Shown here one piece after another: positions 42,272 through 53,734 of a DNA stretch of 64,000 nucleotides (the first letter of the stretch is position 1; each line of letters opens with the position of its first letter). Location of the stretch: the NCBI GenBank assembly GCA_025766275.1, contig JAFKAC010000086.1, positions 1 through 64,000 on the forward strand. Reading direction: 5' to 3'. Below the pieces are notes generated by a model. The model was given only the letters and a program-made list of their open reading frames with translations. It ran no database searches and was not told the origin of the DNA. Position numbers and translations under genes: made by a program. The stretch is from Lactarius indigo. Lineage: Eukaryota; Basidiomycota; Agaricomycetes; Russulales; Russulaceae.

Positions 42272-43522
42272 GTAAGGATACCTCGGGCTCTGGGCCTAAA
42301 AACATCTATTTTCGCTAGTTTCGGCCATACTCGGTTAACTAAATCCTTCAGCCACTGCAGCCACTGGATTTCAAGTCAAATCGTCGCCGTTTGCATATGT
42401 CGCTCTCTGTCCCTTCCAACCTCGTTCTTGTCATTTCCTTATTCCCCCTCTCATACGCTAATACTACTCATAATCCAACCCTTGCCGCATCGTCTCTGTT
42501 TCAATCTTTTCCATCTCGTCATCCCTCTTCTATTCCCTCACGTCGTCGCCGCTGCCCTGTCTGACCCCGGACACCTGCAGATCGCCACCAGGCCTCATGC
42601 CTCAAACATCAGCCCGACCCATCCTTTCTTCGCATTGCCCATTCCTGCGTCGATCATAGTCGATTTCTTTCAACCTGTCAACACTCCTTTTTCACTCCAC
42701 TAACCTATGTCTCCACCCTTTGTCTCCCGCCGATCCACTCGGTCAGTTCTCCTACCCGCTCACAAGACACTGTTGAAAATCACGCGAGCCTCTGTGCCAC
42801 CATTGGAGTCGGAGAAGGATTCCCATTGTCGTGCATCATAGCGTCTCGATTTTCTATTGTCTCTTGTCTCCTATGCTCGCTTCCTTTTACTTAGATTCAG
42901 GAGGGTGCTCTCCTCATGGTCGCGCCCATATCCCCTGCTAGCTTGTACCTGTGCCACTTTCGTTCGTCGTCCTGTTCACCGTCCATTCTGTTTCCCCTCC
43001 GTCCCCCTACCATTACGCGCACTATACGTTCGACTTAGCCTCAGATCGCGTCGCATACTGGCTTCCATGTATTTAAGACATTCTCTCTGACTCAGGAATG
43101 GAACCATTGTTCACCTCTTCTTTTCATTTGTCTGCCTCTAAGTTTTAATCCTCGCCGCACTAGTCCAAAGCCCTCGCAACAAGCAGCTATCATCTTCATC
43201 ATCCAAATCGTCAATTTTGGACTCCAGCCCGCTGTCACCTCGCCACGGCCTACCTTCGCCGTCGCCTTTGTCATTGCCAGCCGAGCCGCTACACTCGGTC
43301 TTCCAGCCAGCTGCTGCCCAAAGCCCATATCCTCGACCTCGCCTTCGTCTTAGCCATCTGCCAGTGCCCGAACTGTCAACTTCGGACTCCAGCCCGCCGT
43401 TGCCTTGCCACATCCTGCCTCCTTTGATCCCGCTCAGTCCCCTTTTGGCTCGCTAGCCCTTTAACTTAGCTTTGACGCCGAATCCTCTCCGCCACGAACT
43501 CACACGGACATCGCTCTGTACA
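42272..43522 (+). repeat. TE-A 3' LTR
   Basis: It is the 1251-bp partner of 33028-34276 and follows a short purine tract (AGGAGG). Confidence 0.93.
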
Positions 43523-43527
43523 CCGGT

Positions 43528-45065
43528 GCCATTGTCCCTGGTCCAAACAAACCAGGGGACTTTGATTCGTTTTTATTTCCGTCTCTGTTTCACGTGGCTG
43601 CCCTGCAGCACAAGGGCCTCAGACTCTATGACACTTCTCTGGGTACCTATGTTCTTCGCTCAACTCCTTTGGTCATCTTTGCAACCGCCGACAGTCTTGG
43701 TAGTGCGTCTATGTCTGGCATGGTCGGGCATAGCGGGAAATTTGGCTGTCACTTATATTGCAACATGCCAAGTCGTCATCACACAGGCGACGGCCATTAT
43801 TACCCCGTTATGCATAGACCACGTGACTACTCCGTCAGAGGATGTGACCATCCTGATATCCCCGACGAAGATCTGGCTGAGTATCGAAGCAACCTGGATC
43901 AGAAGTACCGGCAGCATCTGGATCAGTTGCTCTCTGCCAATACCCAGGGCAAGTATCGGGCTCAGCGCCTCGCTGTGGGGCTTTGTAAGCAGACTCTGTT
44001 CAGCGGTCTCCCTCGTCAACCTCTTCCTGTGCCGAATGTGTTCACGATGGACATCATGCATCTGACTGTTCTGAACAATCCCGATCTATTTTTGAAACTG
44101 TTCACTGGCAAGATCAACGTCTATGAGCCTGATGACAGGTCCACCTGGGACTGGGCCATCTTCTACTGCAAGAACACACTTTGGAACGCACACAGCAAAA
44201 CCGTCATAAGGGCAGTTCCATTCATACCGTCCTCCTTCGGAAGGGCACCCTGGGACCCTGCCAAGAAATTGAATACTGGTTACAAGGCCTGGGAGTTCCA
44301 GCAGTATCTCTACGGGCTGGGTCCTACGTTATTCCGACACCTTTTGCCTTGTAAATACTGGCTCAATTTCTGTAAACTGGTTGCTGGTGTTTGTATTCTG
44401 CAGCGTCACTCTATTGCTTATCAAGATCTCATTCGAGGCCACGAACTTCTGGTGGATTTTGCACGCGAATTTGAAGACCTCTACTATCAGAGGATGGAAT
44501 CACACTTACACTTCGTGTGACACAGTATACATTTGCTGACTCACATGGGGCCAGAAACGTTCCGGATTGGGCCATTGGCATGCTATGCCCAGTGGATGTT
44601 GGAGACTGCGATCGGCAATCTTGGTCAAGAAATCCGCCAAGATCGTGATTTGTTCGCAAATCTCACTCAACGAGCTGTAATACGTGCACAAGTCAACTCG
44701 CTCTGTGCCCGGTTTCCTTGGATCAAATTCGAAGTCGGCTGTAGCAACAGACAGTCAACCCACCACATTCGTGAATTCGAAGGCGGATATGTCTTCCTAT
44801 GCCACTGCGAAGAATTCCCATCTCCGTTGTCCACAGACGAGCATGCAGTCTTCAAGGTATTTTGGAGGGGACAGGGGTGGCCAAACGTTGACTCGTGGCC
44901 AAATGGTGTCTGTCGCTGGGCAAAGCTGCACCTCCCCAATGGACAGATAGCACGCTCGGTATAGCATGAATCCAATGTCACTATGAAGCTCCGCCGGACA
45001 TCTTGCGTTGAGGTAGGGTTATTTGCTAACTCGTAGAAGATGTGGACTTCTGACGTTGACGTATT
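43528..45065 (+). pseudogene. Plavaka/TNP2-type transposase, 3' part, truncated
   Basis: The frame resumes from 33027 with AIVPGPNKPGDFDSFLFP. It continues through MVGHSGKFGCHLYCNMPSRH, MDIMHLTVLNNPDLFLKLF and KLNTGYKAWEFQQYLYGLGP, all typical of the family. TGA at 44518 interrupts it; the same frame then continues with HSIHLLTHMGPETFRIGPLACYAQ to TAG at about 44961 and TAG at about 45036. The sequence is cut at 45065 by the inverted copia LTR, and the missing C-terminus is not found elsewhere in the window. Confidence 0.85.
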
Positions 45066-45327
45066 TGATGAACAGCAAGATGGAACCTATACTCACAGTG
45101 GGACAAAGTACTGTGGTGAGATAGAGGTAGCAACTGGTAAGCAGCAGAGGGGAAGTCTTGCAAGTGAAGCAGAAGTAAAGTCTGGCACACAGCAGTGAGA
45201 GAACTGATAATAGTATTACAGAGGAGAAGACATACCTGGCACACAGCAGTGAGAGAACTGATGTGGACCAGGGCGTACAAGCAGTCTACTTATACTGTAC
45301 AGAGGTGTGACACTAGTACAAGGGAAG
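45066..45327 (-). repeat. TE-D 3' LTR, distal part
   Basis: This is the inverted 3' half of the copia LTR, starting TGATGAACAG. It carries the 27-bp duplication at 45182-45208 and 45236-45262. The spacer reads GTATGT on the element strand. Confidence 0.88.
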
Positions 45328-46101
45328 TGTCACGGACGCTCTATTTTTACCCTATTTTTCCGTATTTTTACAGATTTATTCGGTGAAGATATGAGACTCC
45401 AACGTTGTGCTCAAACATCCAAGTCCTTATCATTAGATATGATAAGATGGTCAGTCACGTGATGCCAACATGTGCACCCACAAGCACGTGACCCTGGGAC
45501 AGTAACTTCCTTATCGGATGTTACCTCTTAAGGGCACTTTCCTCATTAGTATAATAGTTTCTCATTGGACGATAAGCAGGGAACATTCTAGATAGTTCTA
45601 GACTACGTTGTCATAGGGTTGTGACTCATAGATAAGGACACGTCATTGTTCTGTCAGCGTTAATGACTGTGCATCAGTCAGCACAATAGATAACGCTATT
45701 ATTAGACACGACGTGTCAGCGTCTGACTCATTACTATTACACGTACCTTTAGTAATAAGGTTCTATAGTAATTCGAACTCAGCCGCAGTAGTGTATATAA
45801 ACCCTCATGTAGCGTCCTGAGTGGAACCAACTTGTCCTCTTGGTTCTCCACTCAGGTGTGTATTCTCTTTGTATTTCCCTTACTTCTCCAATGTTAACTT
45901 GTCCTCTTGGTTCTCCACTCAGTGTGCCACTGCATGATCACCTTGCCTTTGACCTTGTATAAAGGTCTCACGTGTGCATACTCTCCGCAGTGACTGTACG
46001 TTCGGTGCGTGACTTGTCTCCGCGCTAGGCTTGGGTGTGCACCTGTTCAGTTCACTTACATTTTCCTTGGTCTAGTTGTCGCGATAAGTCATACCGCTAC
46101 A
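45328..46101 (+). repeat. TE-B 5' LTR with duplicated, intron-like leader
   Basis: TATATAAA is at 45794-45801. A perfect 27-bp direct repeat lies at 45829-45855 and 45896-45922; the 40-bp spacer begins GTGTGT. The first ten bases of each copy (AACTTGTCCT) are complementary to the primer site just after the LTR. Confidence 0.95.
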
Positions 46102-46103
46102 TT

Positions 46104-46113
46104 AGGACAAGTT
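46104..46113 (+). promoter_or_regulatory. TE-B self-complementary primer binding site
   Basis: AGGACAAGTT begins two bases after the 5' LTR and is the exact reverse complement of AACTTGTCCT at 45829 (and 45896), 35 nt past the TATA box. This is the Tf1/sushi-type self-primer layout; no TGG for a tRNA CCA end is present. Confidence 0.72.
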
Positions 46114-46637
46114 CCTTTTCACACGCCCCTTTACTCTTACCGGCATTTTCCTTTTACCCCTTTAGGTGGTTGACGACCACAAGTCCCTTGTGTTATCCAC
46201 CTCACTCTTTGCCTGTGGACCTTCGTACGCAGAATCTGCGCTATCTTGGTACAACTCTATTGTCCGTAAAGTTGGCATAGATTGTGCTTGCCTATAGGTG
46301 TTCTATCTGGTCATCAGTAGAACGTTTGGGTACTGCTTGCAGAACTGGTCACCACGCCAGATAAGCTGCAAGTGGAGGAGAAGCCTGCCAGGCCTAGCCT
46401 GCGACAGCTGTACGCGAAGTAAACAGAAAAGTTTGAGAGCGCTTCGGCGTGAGAGGCAGCCAACAGGTCGAGAAGACTGAGGCAGACAGCCTTGTGGCTC
46501 TACACATTCCCTTACCCCATTCCTGAGTGCTCCGTTATCGCCGCAGCCTCGCGCAGTGTGAAACTATCACTGTGTATTGGTCTTGCTTGATCGGACTCTC
46601 CAATCACCTTCGACTTAGCACTTCGCGGTCATCGTAA

Positions 46638-47309
46638 CACGTCGTCACACTACACCACCTTCCCTTTTTCAAACTGCCTCGCATATTTGCGAACGTTCGT
46701 CAGCGTCTTCAACGTATCTTCCGGAGGAGACAGGAAACAGTACTCCCTGTCCCAGCGCCCCCATCACCCCCACGTTCTTATTTCACTCCAAATTTAGCCT
46801 CTGCTTCGGCATCACTACACGTTCAGGGAGCAGATCGATCGTCCACCAATCCAATCCCTTCACCCCGTTTTGCATCTCCAACTCCGACAGTAGCTTCGGA
46901 GCATTCCTATCATTCGGCGCACTCCTCCTCCAACGAGACCCTCGTTGACGACCCCCACGCACCCCCTGTAGTTTATCAGCAAGAAGTTTTTGCTGGTGAA
47001 GAAGTCCACTACAGGTTCTCTCTAGAAGGTGAACCCCAGAACAACGCGGAAGCATACGTCCGCGCCATCTATTACGACAGAGACTTTCGTTTTGCCCTTC
47101 TAGAACTTCATGGAGCATTTGGCCTTGTTGCAGGCACTCCTTTCACCGTCCCTCAGCTGATCGCCTTTGCGGCAGCTCTAGTCCCCGAACTTTCTCCTCC
47201 CCCATCCGTCCACTCCCACGATAGCTCCCAAAGGGAAACAGAGAGCAGCTCAAGCTCAAGCTCAGTATCCCACAGGAGTGACGTCCAAGTACAGAACGAT
47301 CCTCTCTAA
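46638..47309 (+). other. Open frame without ATG upstream of and overlapping TE-B gag
   Basis: A 223-codon frame runs from after TAA 46635-46637 to TAA 47307-47309 and contains no ATG. Its second half looks protein-like (QQEVFAGEEVHYRFSLEGEP, AYVRAIYYDRDFRFALLELH). It overlaps the gag frame, which is open from about 47182. It may be the N-terminal part of Gag reached by splicing or frameshift, or a decayed ORF. Confidence 0.4.
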
Positions 47310-48672
47310 AGAAGAAAAAGAGTGGATCAAGAACTTCGACAACTGGGACGACTTTGACGAAGATGAACAGCTTCGCCTTATCGAAGACAGACGGGAGTTG
47401 ATCAAAAAGTACGAGGAAAGAAAGAGACAAGACAAGTTAGATAAGATGTCCGCCGCCACCGCCGCTCCATCCACACCCACAGCTCCTGCTCCGCCCCCAA
47501 CTCTCAACGACTGCTTGCGCCTAATAAGCGACTTAGGCCAAGTAGTCGGTATACTTACGCAAAAGGTCACGGACTTGACCGCACAGGTTTCAGCAACCGC
47601 GGCCAAGCCCAGCCCTAAACACAAGGAAGTAGTGGCCCGTCCCAAAGCCTGGGATGGGAAAGGCAACTCTACAGATGCCTGTCACTTCCTTGCAGCCTTC
47701 CACAATTGGGCAGGCTCACAGCAGGACGCTATGAATACCTGGGACCCGGCCCAGGGCATGTACTTCCGGGCAGAAGACCGCTGGATTATGGCAGTTCTTA
47801 ATCTCATGGAAGGGGAAGCCAAGTCATGGGCTCTCCCTTACCTCGAACAACTTCAGTCAAACAATATCCCGTTCGGTAGTTCCTGGGACGAATTCGTCAA
47901 GGAATTCAACCGACGGTTCTTGCCCCTCGACACTACAGAAACAGCGAGGGAGCAGCTGAAGAAGACAAAACAGGGCCGCGGATCGGTTGCAGAGTACCGA
48001 TCCGTGTTTGAACAATACTCTGGACAGACTGGATGGTCAAAAGCAGACCTCCGCACCCGCTTTTACGATGGTCTCTCAGATCGCGTAAAAGATGCCTTAG
48101 CCTTGACGGACAAGGCCCATGTCGACTTTGACGACCTCAAGCAGGTCTCACAGTCGCTAGATCAGCGACTGAGACAGAGGGACTTGGAGAAGAAGGGCGG
48201 TTCGTCCAGCCAGTTGATCTTGCCTGCAGGCAAGCCGTCAGATCCAGATGCGATGCAAGTTGATGCATCACGTCAGCAGGGATCCGGCACGAGCAAGCCT
48301 GCATCTGGCGGAAAGACCCAGCAAGACTATCAGAAACACATGCAAGGCAAGTGTTACGGGTGTGGTTCTAAGGACCACTCAAAGAAGGATGGAAATCACG
48401 AATGCGACGTGTGCCACCATTGTCAAAAGGTCGGACATAGGGCACCCGTCTGCATGCTCAAATTCATGGGGAAACCCGCCAAAGCGAAAGCTGCGGCCAG
48501 TAGTGAGGAGACCCCCTCCCAACCTTCTTCCAGTCAGTCGGCGGCTTCCACCGCCCAATCAAGTACTCCCGCACCGCCCAAAGCCAATACGTCCCAGGCA
48601 GACGTGGCAAAGTTATTAGCGGCGCTCACAGCCCAACAAGAGCAAATTAACGCTCTAAAGGCGGCTTTTTAG
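47278..48672 (+). CDS. TE-B Gag
   Basis: The frame is open from about 47182; the first residue at 47278 is GTG, so the true start is uncertain. N-terminal charged helix EEKEWIKNFDNWDDFDEDEQ is followed by a Pro-rich linker. The capsid-like domain is at about 47640-48110 (ACHFLAAFHNWAGSQ, EGEAKSWALPYLEQL, FVKEFNRRFLP, RFYDGLSDRVKDALAL). A zinc knuckle CHHCQKVGHRAPVC lies near 48415. The frame ends GCT TTT TAG (48670-48672), while the pol frame is open through this site in the -1 frame. Confidence 0.82.
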   Translation: MTSKYRTILSKEEKEWIKNFDNWDDFDEDEQLRLIEDRRELIKKYEERKRQDKLDKMSAATAAPSTPTAPAPPPTLNDCLRLISDLGQVVGILTQKVTDLTAQVSATAAKPSPKHKEVVARPKAWDGKGNSTDACHFLAAFHNWAGSQQDAMNTWDPAQGMYFRAEDRWIMAVLNLMEGEAKSWALPYLEQLQSNNIPFGSSWDEFVKEFNRRFLPLDTTETAREQLKKTKQGRGSVAEYRSVFEQYSGQTGWSKADLRTRFYDGLSDRVKDALALTDKAHVDFDDLKQVSQSLDQRLRQRDLEKKGGSSSQLILPAGKPSDPDAMQVDASRQQGSGTSKPASGGKTQQDYQKHMQGKCYGCGSKDHSKKDGNHECDVCHHCQKVGHRAPVCMLKFMGKPAKAKAAASSEETPSQPSSSQSAASTAQSSTPAPPKANTSQADVAKLLAALTAQQEQINALKAAF

Positions 48673-51600
48673 ATCCAGGGGTAGTCATAGCTGCGGACTC
48701 CCCCTGTAAAACAGATACGGTTGACTCGGCCTCGTGTAGTTGTAAGATATGCCTACGATCTCGCCTCGTTTCGGACTTGGACCAATCTGTAATTCCTACG
48801 TACCATTCTGTTTCTGCCTGTCATGTTGATAGTAGTGATGTCTCGGCTTCCTGTTCTGATTCTACATCTACATCTGCCTCGGAGATGAACAATAGTATTA
48901 GTGTTCCGATTGCTCCACAATCTGTAGCAGCACCGCAAGTGATGATTTCTGATGCAGCGCTTTCTTCATGTATTATTCCCGAAACAAAAGATAGCAGATC
49001 CCATTTTCATATTTCTGTTGAATTACAAGGACGTCATCGTACTGTAAAAGTAGCAGCCATGGTAGATTCCGGAGCAACTTCGTTGTTCCTGGACAAGAAG
49101 TACGCTGACCGCCACAAGATGTTGCAAGTTCCGCTGGAGCATCCAATCACGCTATATAATATCAATGGAACGCTCAACGAAGCCGGTAGTATTACCCACA
49201 AAGTAACACTCGTTCTCAAAGTCGGTCCTAGTGCAGAAAAGTTCGACTTCATGGTCACTTCACTAGGCCCAGAACGAGTCATATTGGGACTGCCTTGGCT
49301 TAGACACCGGAACCCGCACATAGATTGGCAGGAAGGTACTATGCGTCTCAACTCCAGCGCTGAAATAGCTGCACTGGAGATAGAGATAGAGGTGACGCGC
49401 ATTATGGCGAACCGTATGGAACGTCGCCGTCTCCTTGCGGAGAAAGTGTTGGACACGGTTTCTGACGAAGTATTCTGCTTGGCCGGTTTCACGTACTCTC
49501 AGCAGATTGCCGAGAAAGCGATAACCTCCAAACCTAAGAAAACCTTCGAAGAAATGGTCCCTGAACACTATCGTGACTTCGCAAAAGTCTTCTCTGAGGA
49601 AGAGTCCCAGAGACTCCCTGAGCATCAGCCATGGGACCATGCTATAGACCTAGAACCAGATGCAGTTAAGCATTGGAAGGTCAAGACGTATCCCATGTCA
49701 CCCAGCGAGCAAGTAGAACTGGATAAATTCCTAGATGAACACATAGGGAAAGGATATTTAGTGCCATCTAAGTCACCTATGGCATCCCCTGTGTTCTTCA
49801 TCAAGAAAAAGGACGGCAAGCTCCGTCTAGTCCAGGACTATCAACGTCTTAATAAAATCACCATTAAGAACCGATATCCACTTCCACTCGCTGCAGACAT
49901 TATTAATAGGCTCAAGGGAGCTCAATACTTCACTAAATTCGACGTTCGATGGGGATATCATAACATCCGCATCAAAGAAGGTGATGAATGGAAAGGTGCC
50001 ATTGTTACCAACAGGGGTCTATATGAGCCAAAAGTCATGTACTTTGGCATGACTAATAGCCCTGCCACCTTCCAAGCCTTGATGAACGCCGTCTTTGCTG
50101 ATCTTATCGCACAAGGCGAGGTCGCCGTATATATGGATGACATTCTCATCTATAGCAATAACCTTAAACATCATTGCAAAATTGTACGTGAGGTGTTAAC
50201 AAGGTTAGAGCAATACGACCTCTATCTCAAACCAGAGAAGTGCGATTTTGAGAAGCAAGAAATGGAGTACCTTGGGATGATCATCCGTCCTGGAGAAGTG
50301 CAGATGGACCCTGGCAAGGTCTCTGCAGTAAAGGAGTGGCCAACCCCGACTACGCTCAAAGAAGTAAGAGCATTTATCGGGTTCGCCAATTTCTATAGAA
50401 GGTTCATCAAGGACTTTGCGGCCATTGCCCGTCCCCTTCATGACCTTACTAAGAAAGATACTCCTTGGATCTGGCAGTCTGAACAGCAGAAAGCCTTCGA
50501 CCTGTTGAAGGAACGTTTCGTACAAGAACCTATCCTTAAGGTTTATGATCCGAACCTTCCAACTAGAGTCGAGGTGGATGCTTCAGGATTTGCCACTGGC
50601 GGTATTTTAACTCAGAAGTACCCGGACGGTCTCTGGCACCCTATTGCGTATCGCTCACAGTCTATGAGTAAAGAAGAACGCAATTATGAAATTTACGACA
50701 GAGAAATGCTCGGCTTAATCCGTGCCTTAGAGGACTGGAGACATTTCCTTGAAGGCATCTCTTTTGAAGTGATCACCGACCATAAGAACATGGAATGGTG
50801 GGCAACCATGAAAGACTTAAACAGGCGCCAAGCTAGATGGGCCTTATTCTTAAGTCGGTTCGCCTTCAAAATCACTTATAAAAAAGGAGAATCTATGCAA
50901 GCTGATGCATTAAGTCGTTTCTCACGAGACCAAGTCTGAGACTCTGAAGACAACCGCCAGGTGCAGGTGTTAAAACCTGAGCATTTCCTAGCTGCCGCTA
51001 AAGCGCACTTCGTCCCCGAAATAGACTCCTTAGGGAGTCGTATCAAACTTGCATCTATCAGAGAAGCTGAAGTAATAGAGGGTCTTAAAAGTATCTCTAA
51101 GACCGCTCCTAAAGCTCTCACAGATGGTGTCTTGATGTGGGAAGAAGAAGAGGGTTTTGTCTATCACCGGGGAAAACTATATGTCCCAAACGATCGTGCC
51201 CTTCGAAGGGACGTGGTAAAGTCTTGCCACGACTCGATCACTACTGGACACCTGGGAAAGAATGGAACCATAGAGCTAGTTAGTCGTTATTATTGGTGGC
51301 CACACATGTCAGGCTTCATAGCCTCATACGTAGAAGGATGTGATCGATGCCAATGCTATCGCAAAGATCTCCACCCCAAAGTAGCCATTCAGCCGCAAGA
51401 AGTGCCTGAAGGACCTTGGCAGATAGTTGGGATTGATCTAATCGGTCCCCTGCCTATGTCACGTGGGAAAGATATGATCTTAAACATTGTAGATCATTAT
51501 ACAAAACAGATTCATCTGTTTCCCGTAACTTCTCAAATTACGGCTGATGGGGTAGCATCCATTTACTTTGAACAAGTCTTCCCACTGCATGGGATCCCTC

Positions 51601-52556
51601 GCAAAGTCATAAGCGATAGGGGACCCCAATTCGCAGCACGAAGTATGCGTGCCCTTTATAAACGACTCGGAATAGATGCAGGTCTAACTACCGCCTATCA
51701 CCCTCAAGCTAATGGACAGGTCAAGCGCAAAAATCAAGAAGTTGAAATATACTTGCGCATGTTCATTAGCAAAAGACAGGATGATTGGGCAGACCTGCTC
51801 CCTACAGCAGAATTTGTAGTCAATAGTAGGCTCAACTCAGCTACGGGTCATACACCCTTTGAGCTATTATATGGCTTCACGCCTGACTTCACCATTCCTG
51901 CTGGTAGACCTACGGGTATTCCACAGCTTGACAAGCGCCTTCAACACTTAGTTTCCACTCGAAAGGATGCAGAGGCGGCTCTACGCCTAAGTAAAAGGCG
52001 AATGCAGACAGACATTGAACAAAGGACTAAGCCATACTCCTTTAACGTCGGGGATAAAGTCTGGTTGCAAGCTAAGCAAATAAAGATACATCAACAGTCG
52101 TCCAAATTAGGACCTAAGCAATTAGGCCCATTTGAAGTCACTAAAGTTATAAGTGACGTCGACTACAAGCTTGCACTACCCCCTGCATTACGGATCCATG
52201 ATGTATTTCATGTAGACCGTCTCTCTCCTTATAAAGGAAACGAGGTCAATGGGCTCACACCTCCACCACCCGATCCAGTAACGGTCGAGGGAGAAGAAGA
52301 GTATGAAGTTGACCATATTAGAGATTCTAAACTCTTTGGTCGTACTCTTAAGTACCTTGTCTGTTGGAAAGGATACGGTGAGGGTGAGGATACATGGGAA
52401 CCGGCAAAAAACCTAGCACACGCCCCTGACTCGGTTAAGGAGTTTCACTCCTCAAACCTGGGCGCGCCTAGAAAAATAGCGGCTCTTATATACGCGTCCT
52501 TACCTTGGCAAGCTCATCATGTGGATACATTGGCCAACGCGGACGTCGACCCTTAA
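48673..52556 (+). pseudogene. TE-B Pol: protease, RT, RNase H, integrase, chromodomain, with one in-frame TGA
   Basis: The -1 frame relative to gag is open from before 48670. The protease has AAMVDSGATSLFLD near 49055. RT has YMDDILIYS near 50131. RNase H has EVDASGF near 50570 and ITDHKNMEWW near 50772. The frame stops at TGA 50937-50939 and the same frame continues at once. The integrase has its zinc domain at about 51226-51350 (HDSITTGHLGKNG, CDRCQ) and the core GIDLIGPLP, ISDRGPQF and YHPQANGQ. The chromodomain is at about 52305-52440 (YEVDHIRDSKLFG, YLVCWKGYGEGEDTWEP). Stop at 52554-52556. A single TGA, probably former CGA, separates RNase H from integrase; otherwise the polyprotein is intact. 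Confidence 0.9.
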
Positions 52557-52568
52557 GGAGGGGGGTGA

Positions 52569-53342
52569 TGTCACAGACGCTCTATTTTTACCCTATTTTT
52601 CCGTATTTTTACAGATTTATTCGGTGAAGATATGAGACTCCAACGTTGTGCTCAAACATCCAAGTCCTTATCATTAGATATGATAAGATGGTCAGTCACG
52701 TGATGCCAACATGTGCACCCACAAGCACGTGACCCTGGGACAGTAACTTCCTTATCGGATGTTACCTCTTAAGGGCACTTTCCTCATTAGTATAATAGTT
52801 TCTCATTGGATGATAAGCAGGGAACATTCTAGATAGTTCTAGACTACGTTGTCATAGGGTTGTGACTCATAGATAAGGACACGTCATTGTTCTGTCAGCG
52901 TTAATGACTGTGCATCAGTCAGCACAATAGATAACGCTATTATTAGACACGACGCGTCAGCGTCTGACTCATTACTATTACATGTACCTTTAGTAATAAG
53001 GTTCTATAGTAATTCGAACTCAGCCGCAGTAGTGTATATAAACCCTCATGTAGCATCCTGAGTGGAACCAACTTGTCCTCTTGGTTCTCCACTCAGGTGT
53101 GTATTCTCTTTGTATTTCCCTTACTTCTCCAATGTTAACTTGTCCTCTTGGTTCTCCACTCAGTGTGCCACTGCATGATCACCTTGCCTTTGACCTTGTA
53201 TAAAGGTCTCACGTGTGCATACTCTCTGCAGTGACTGTACATTCGGTGCGTGACTTGTCTCCGCACTAGGCTTGGGTGTGCACCTGTTCAGTTCACTTAC
53301 ATTTTCCTTGGTCTAGTTGTCGCGATAAGTCATACCGCTACA
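52569..53342 (+). repeat. TE-B 3' LTR
   Basis: This is the 774-bp partner of 45328-46101, just after a GGAGGGGGGTGA purine tract at about 52557-52568. The leader duplication is present at 53070-53096 and 53137-53163. Confidence 0.95.
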
Positions 53343-53697
53343 GGAAGTAACTACAAGTCACAGAGTACAAGGAGCGCATTGTTCTACAACAGGACAAAGG
53401 AGTGTGCATATGGAGAACAAAGCATATAGAACAAGAAGAGTCCAGACTGAGATGATATCATAATGACATCATAATAAGGATAGGCCTAAAGCAGAACAAA
53501 GAAAGATACAAGAACGCGTAGTACAATGAAAAGTCCGGAAGTAGTCCATATGATGTCATTGTACAGTGATGTCATAGAAGTCCTAGATTGTACAGATCAA
53601 ATCTAATCTAAAAGCGGTCCTAATTAATCTACAGCAGTCCATATCTGTAAGTCTGGTCCGTATGAGCCACTAAGTGTGCAAGGGTCACTTATCAACA
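53343..53697 (-). repeat. TE-D 3' LTR, proximal part
   Basis: This is the inverted 5' half of the copia LTR ending at 53697 with TGTTGATAAG on the minus strand. The first five bases (GGAAG) are the duplicated TE-B target site. Confidence 0.88.
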
Positions 53698-53734
53698 TCT
53701 CCCCATGATCTACAATCTAAGTACACAAGAGTCC

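Larger units (their letters stand above)
33028..43522 (+). mobile_element. TE-A: decayed Ty3-type LTR retrotransposon inserted in the Plavaka transposase gene
   Basis: Two LTRs of about 1.25 kb (33028-34276 and 42272-43522; TG...CA ends) bound degraded gag-pol. The flanks read CCCGG before and CCGGT after. The duplication is CCGG, or CCGGT if the terminal T is shared with the LTR. Removing the element and one copy restores the transposase frame exactly. The LTRs differ at about three dozen sites, mostly C/T or G/A at CpG. Two solo LTRs (35984-36601 and 40656-41373) have inserted into it. Confidence 0.92.
45328..53342 (+). mobile_element. TE-B: nearly intact Ty3-type chromovirus in the TE-D LTR, GGAAG target duplication
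   Basis: It has 774-bp LTRs (45328-46101 and 52569-53342) with TG...CA ends. GGAAG occurs on each side (45323-45327 and 53343-53347). It has gag, pol and a C-terminal chromodomain. The LTRs differ at eight sites, every one CpG against TpG or CpA. Confidence 0.95.

Noticed and set aside
43472..44065. 197-codon frame overlapping the Plavaka 3' part
   Set aside because: Different phase from the conserved transposase frame and without family sequence.
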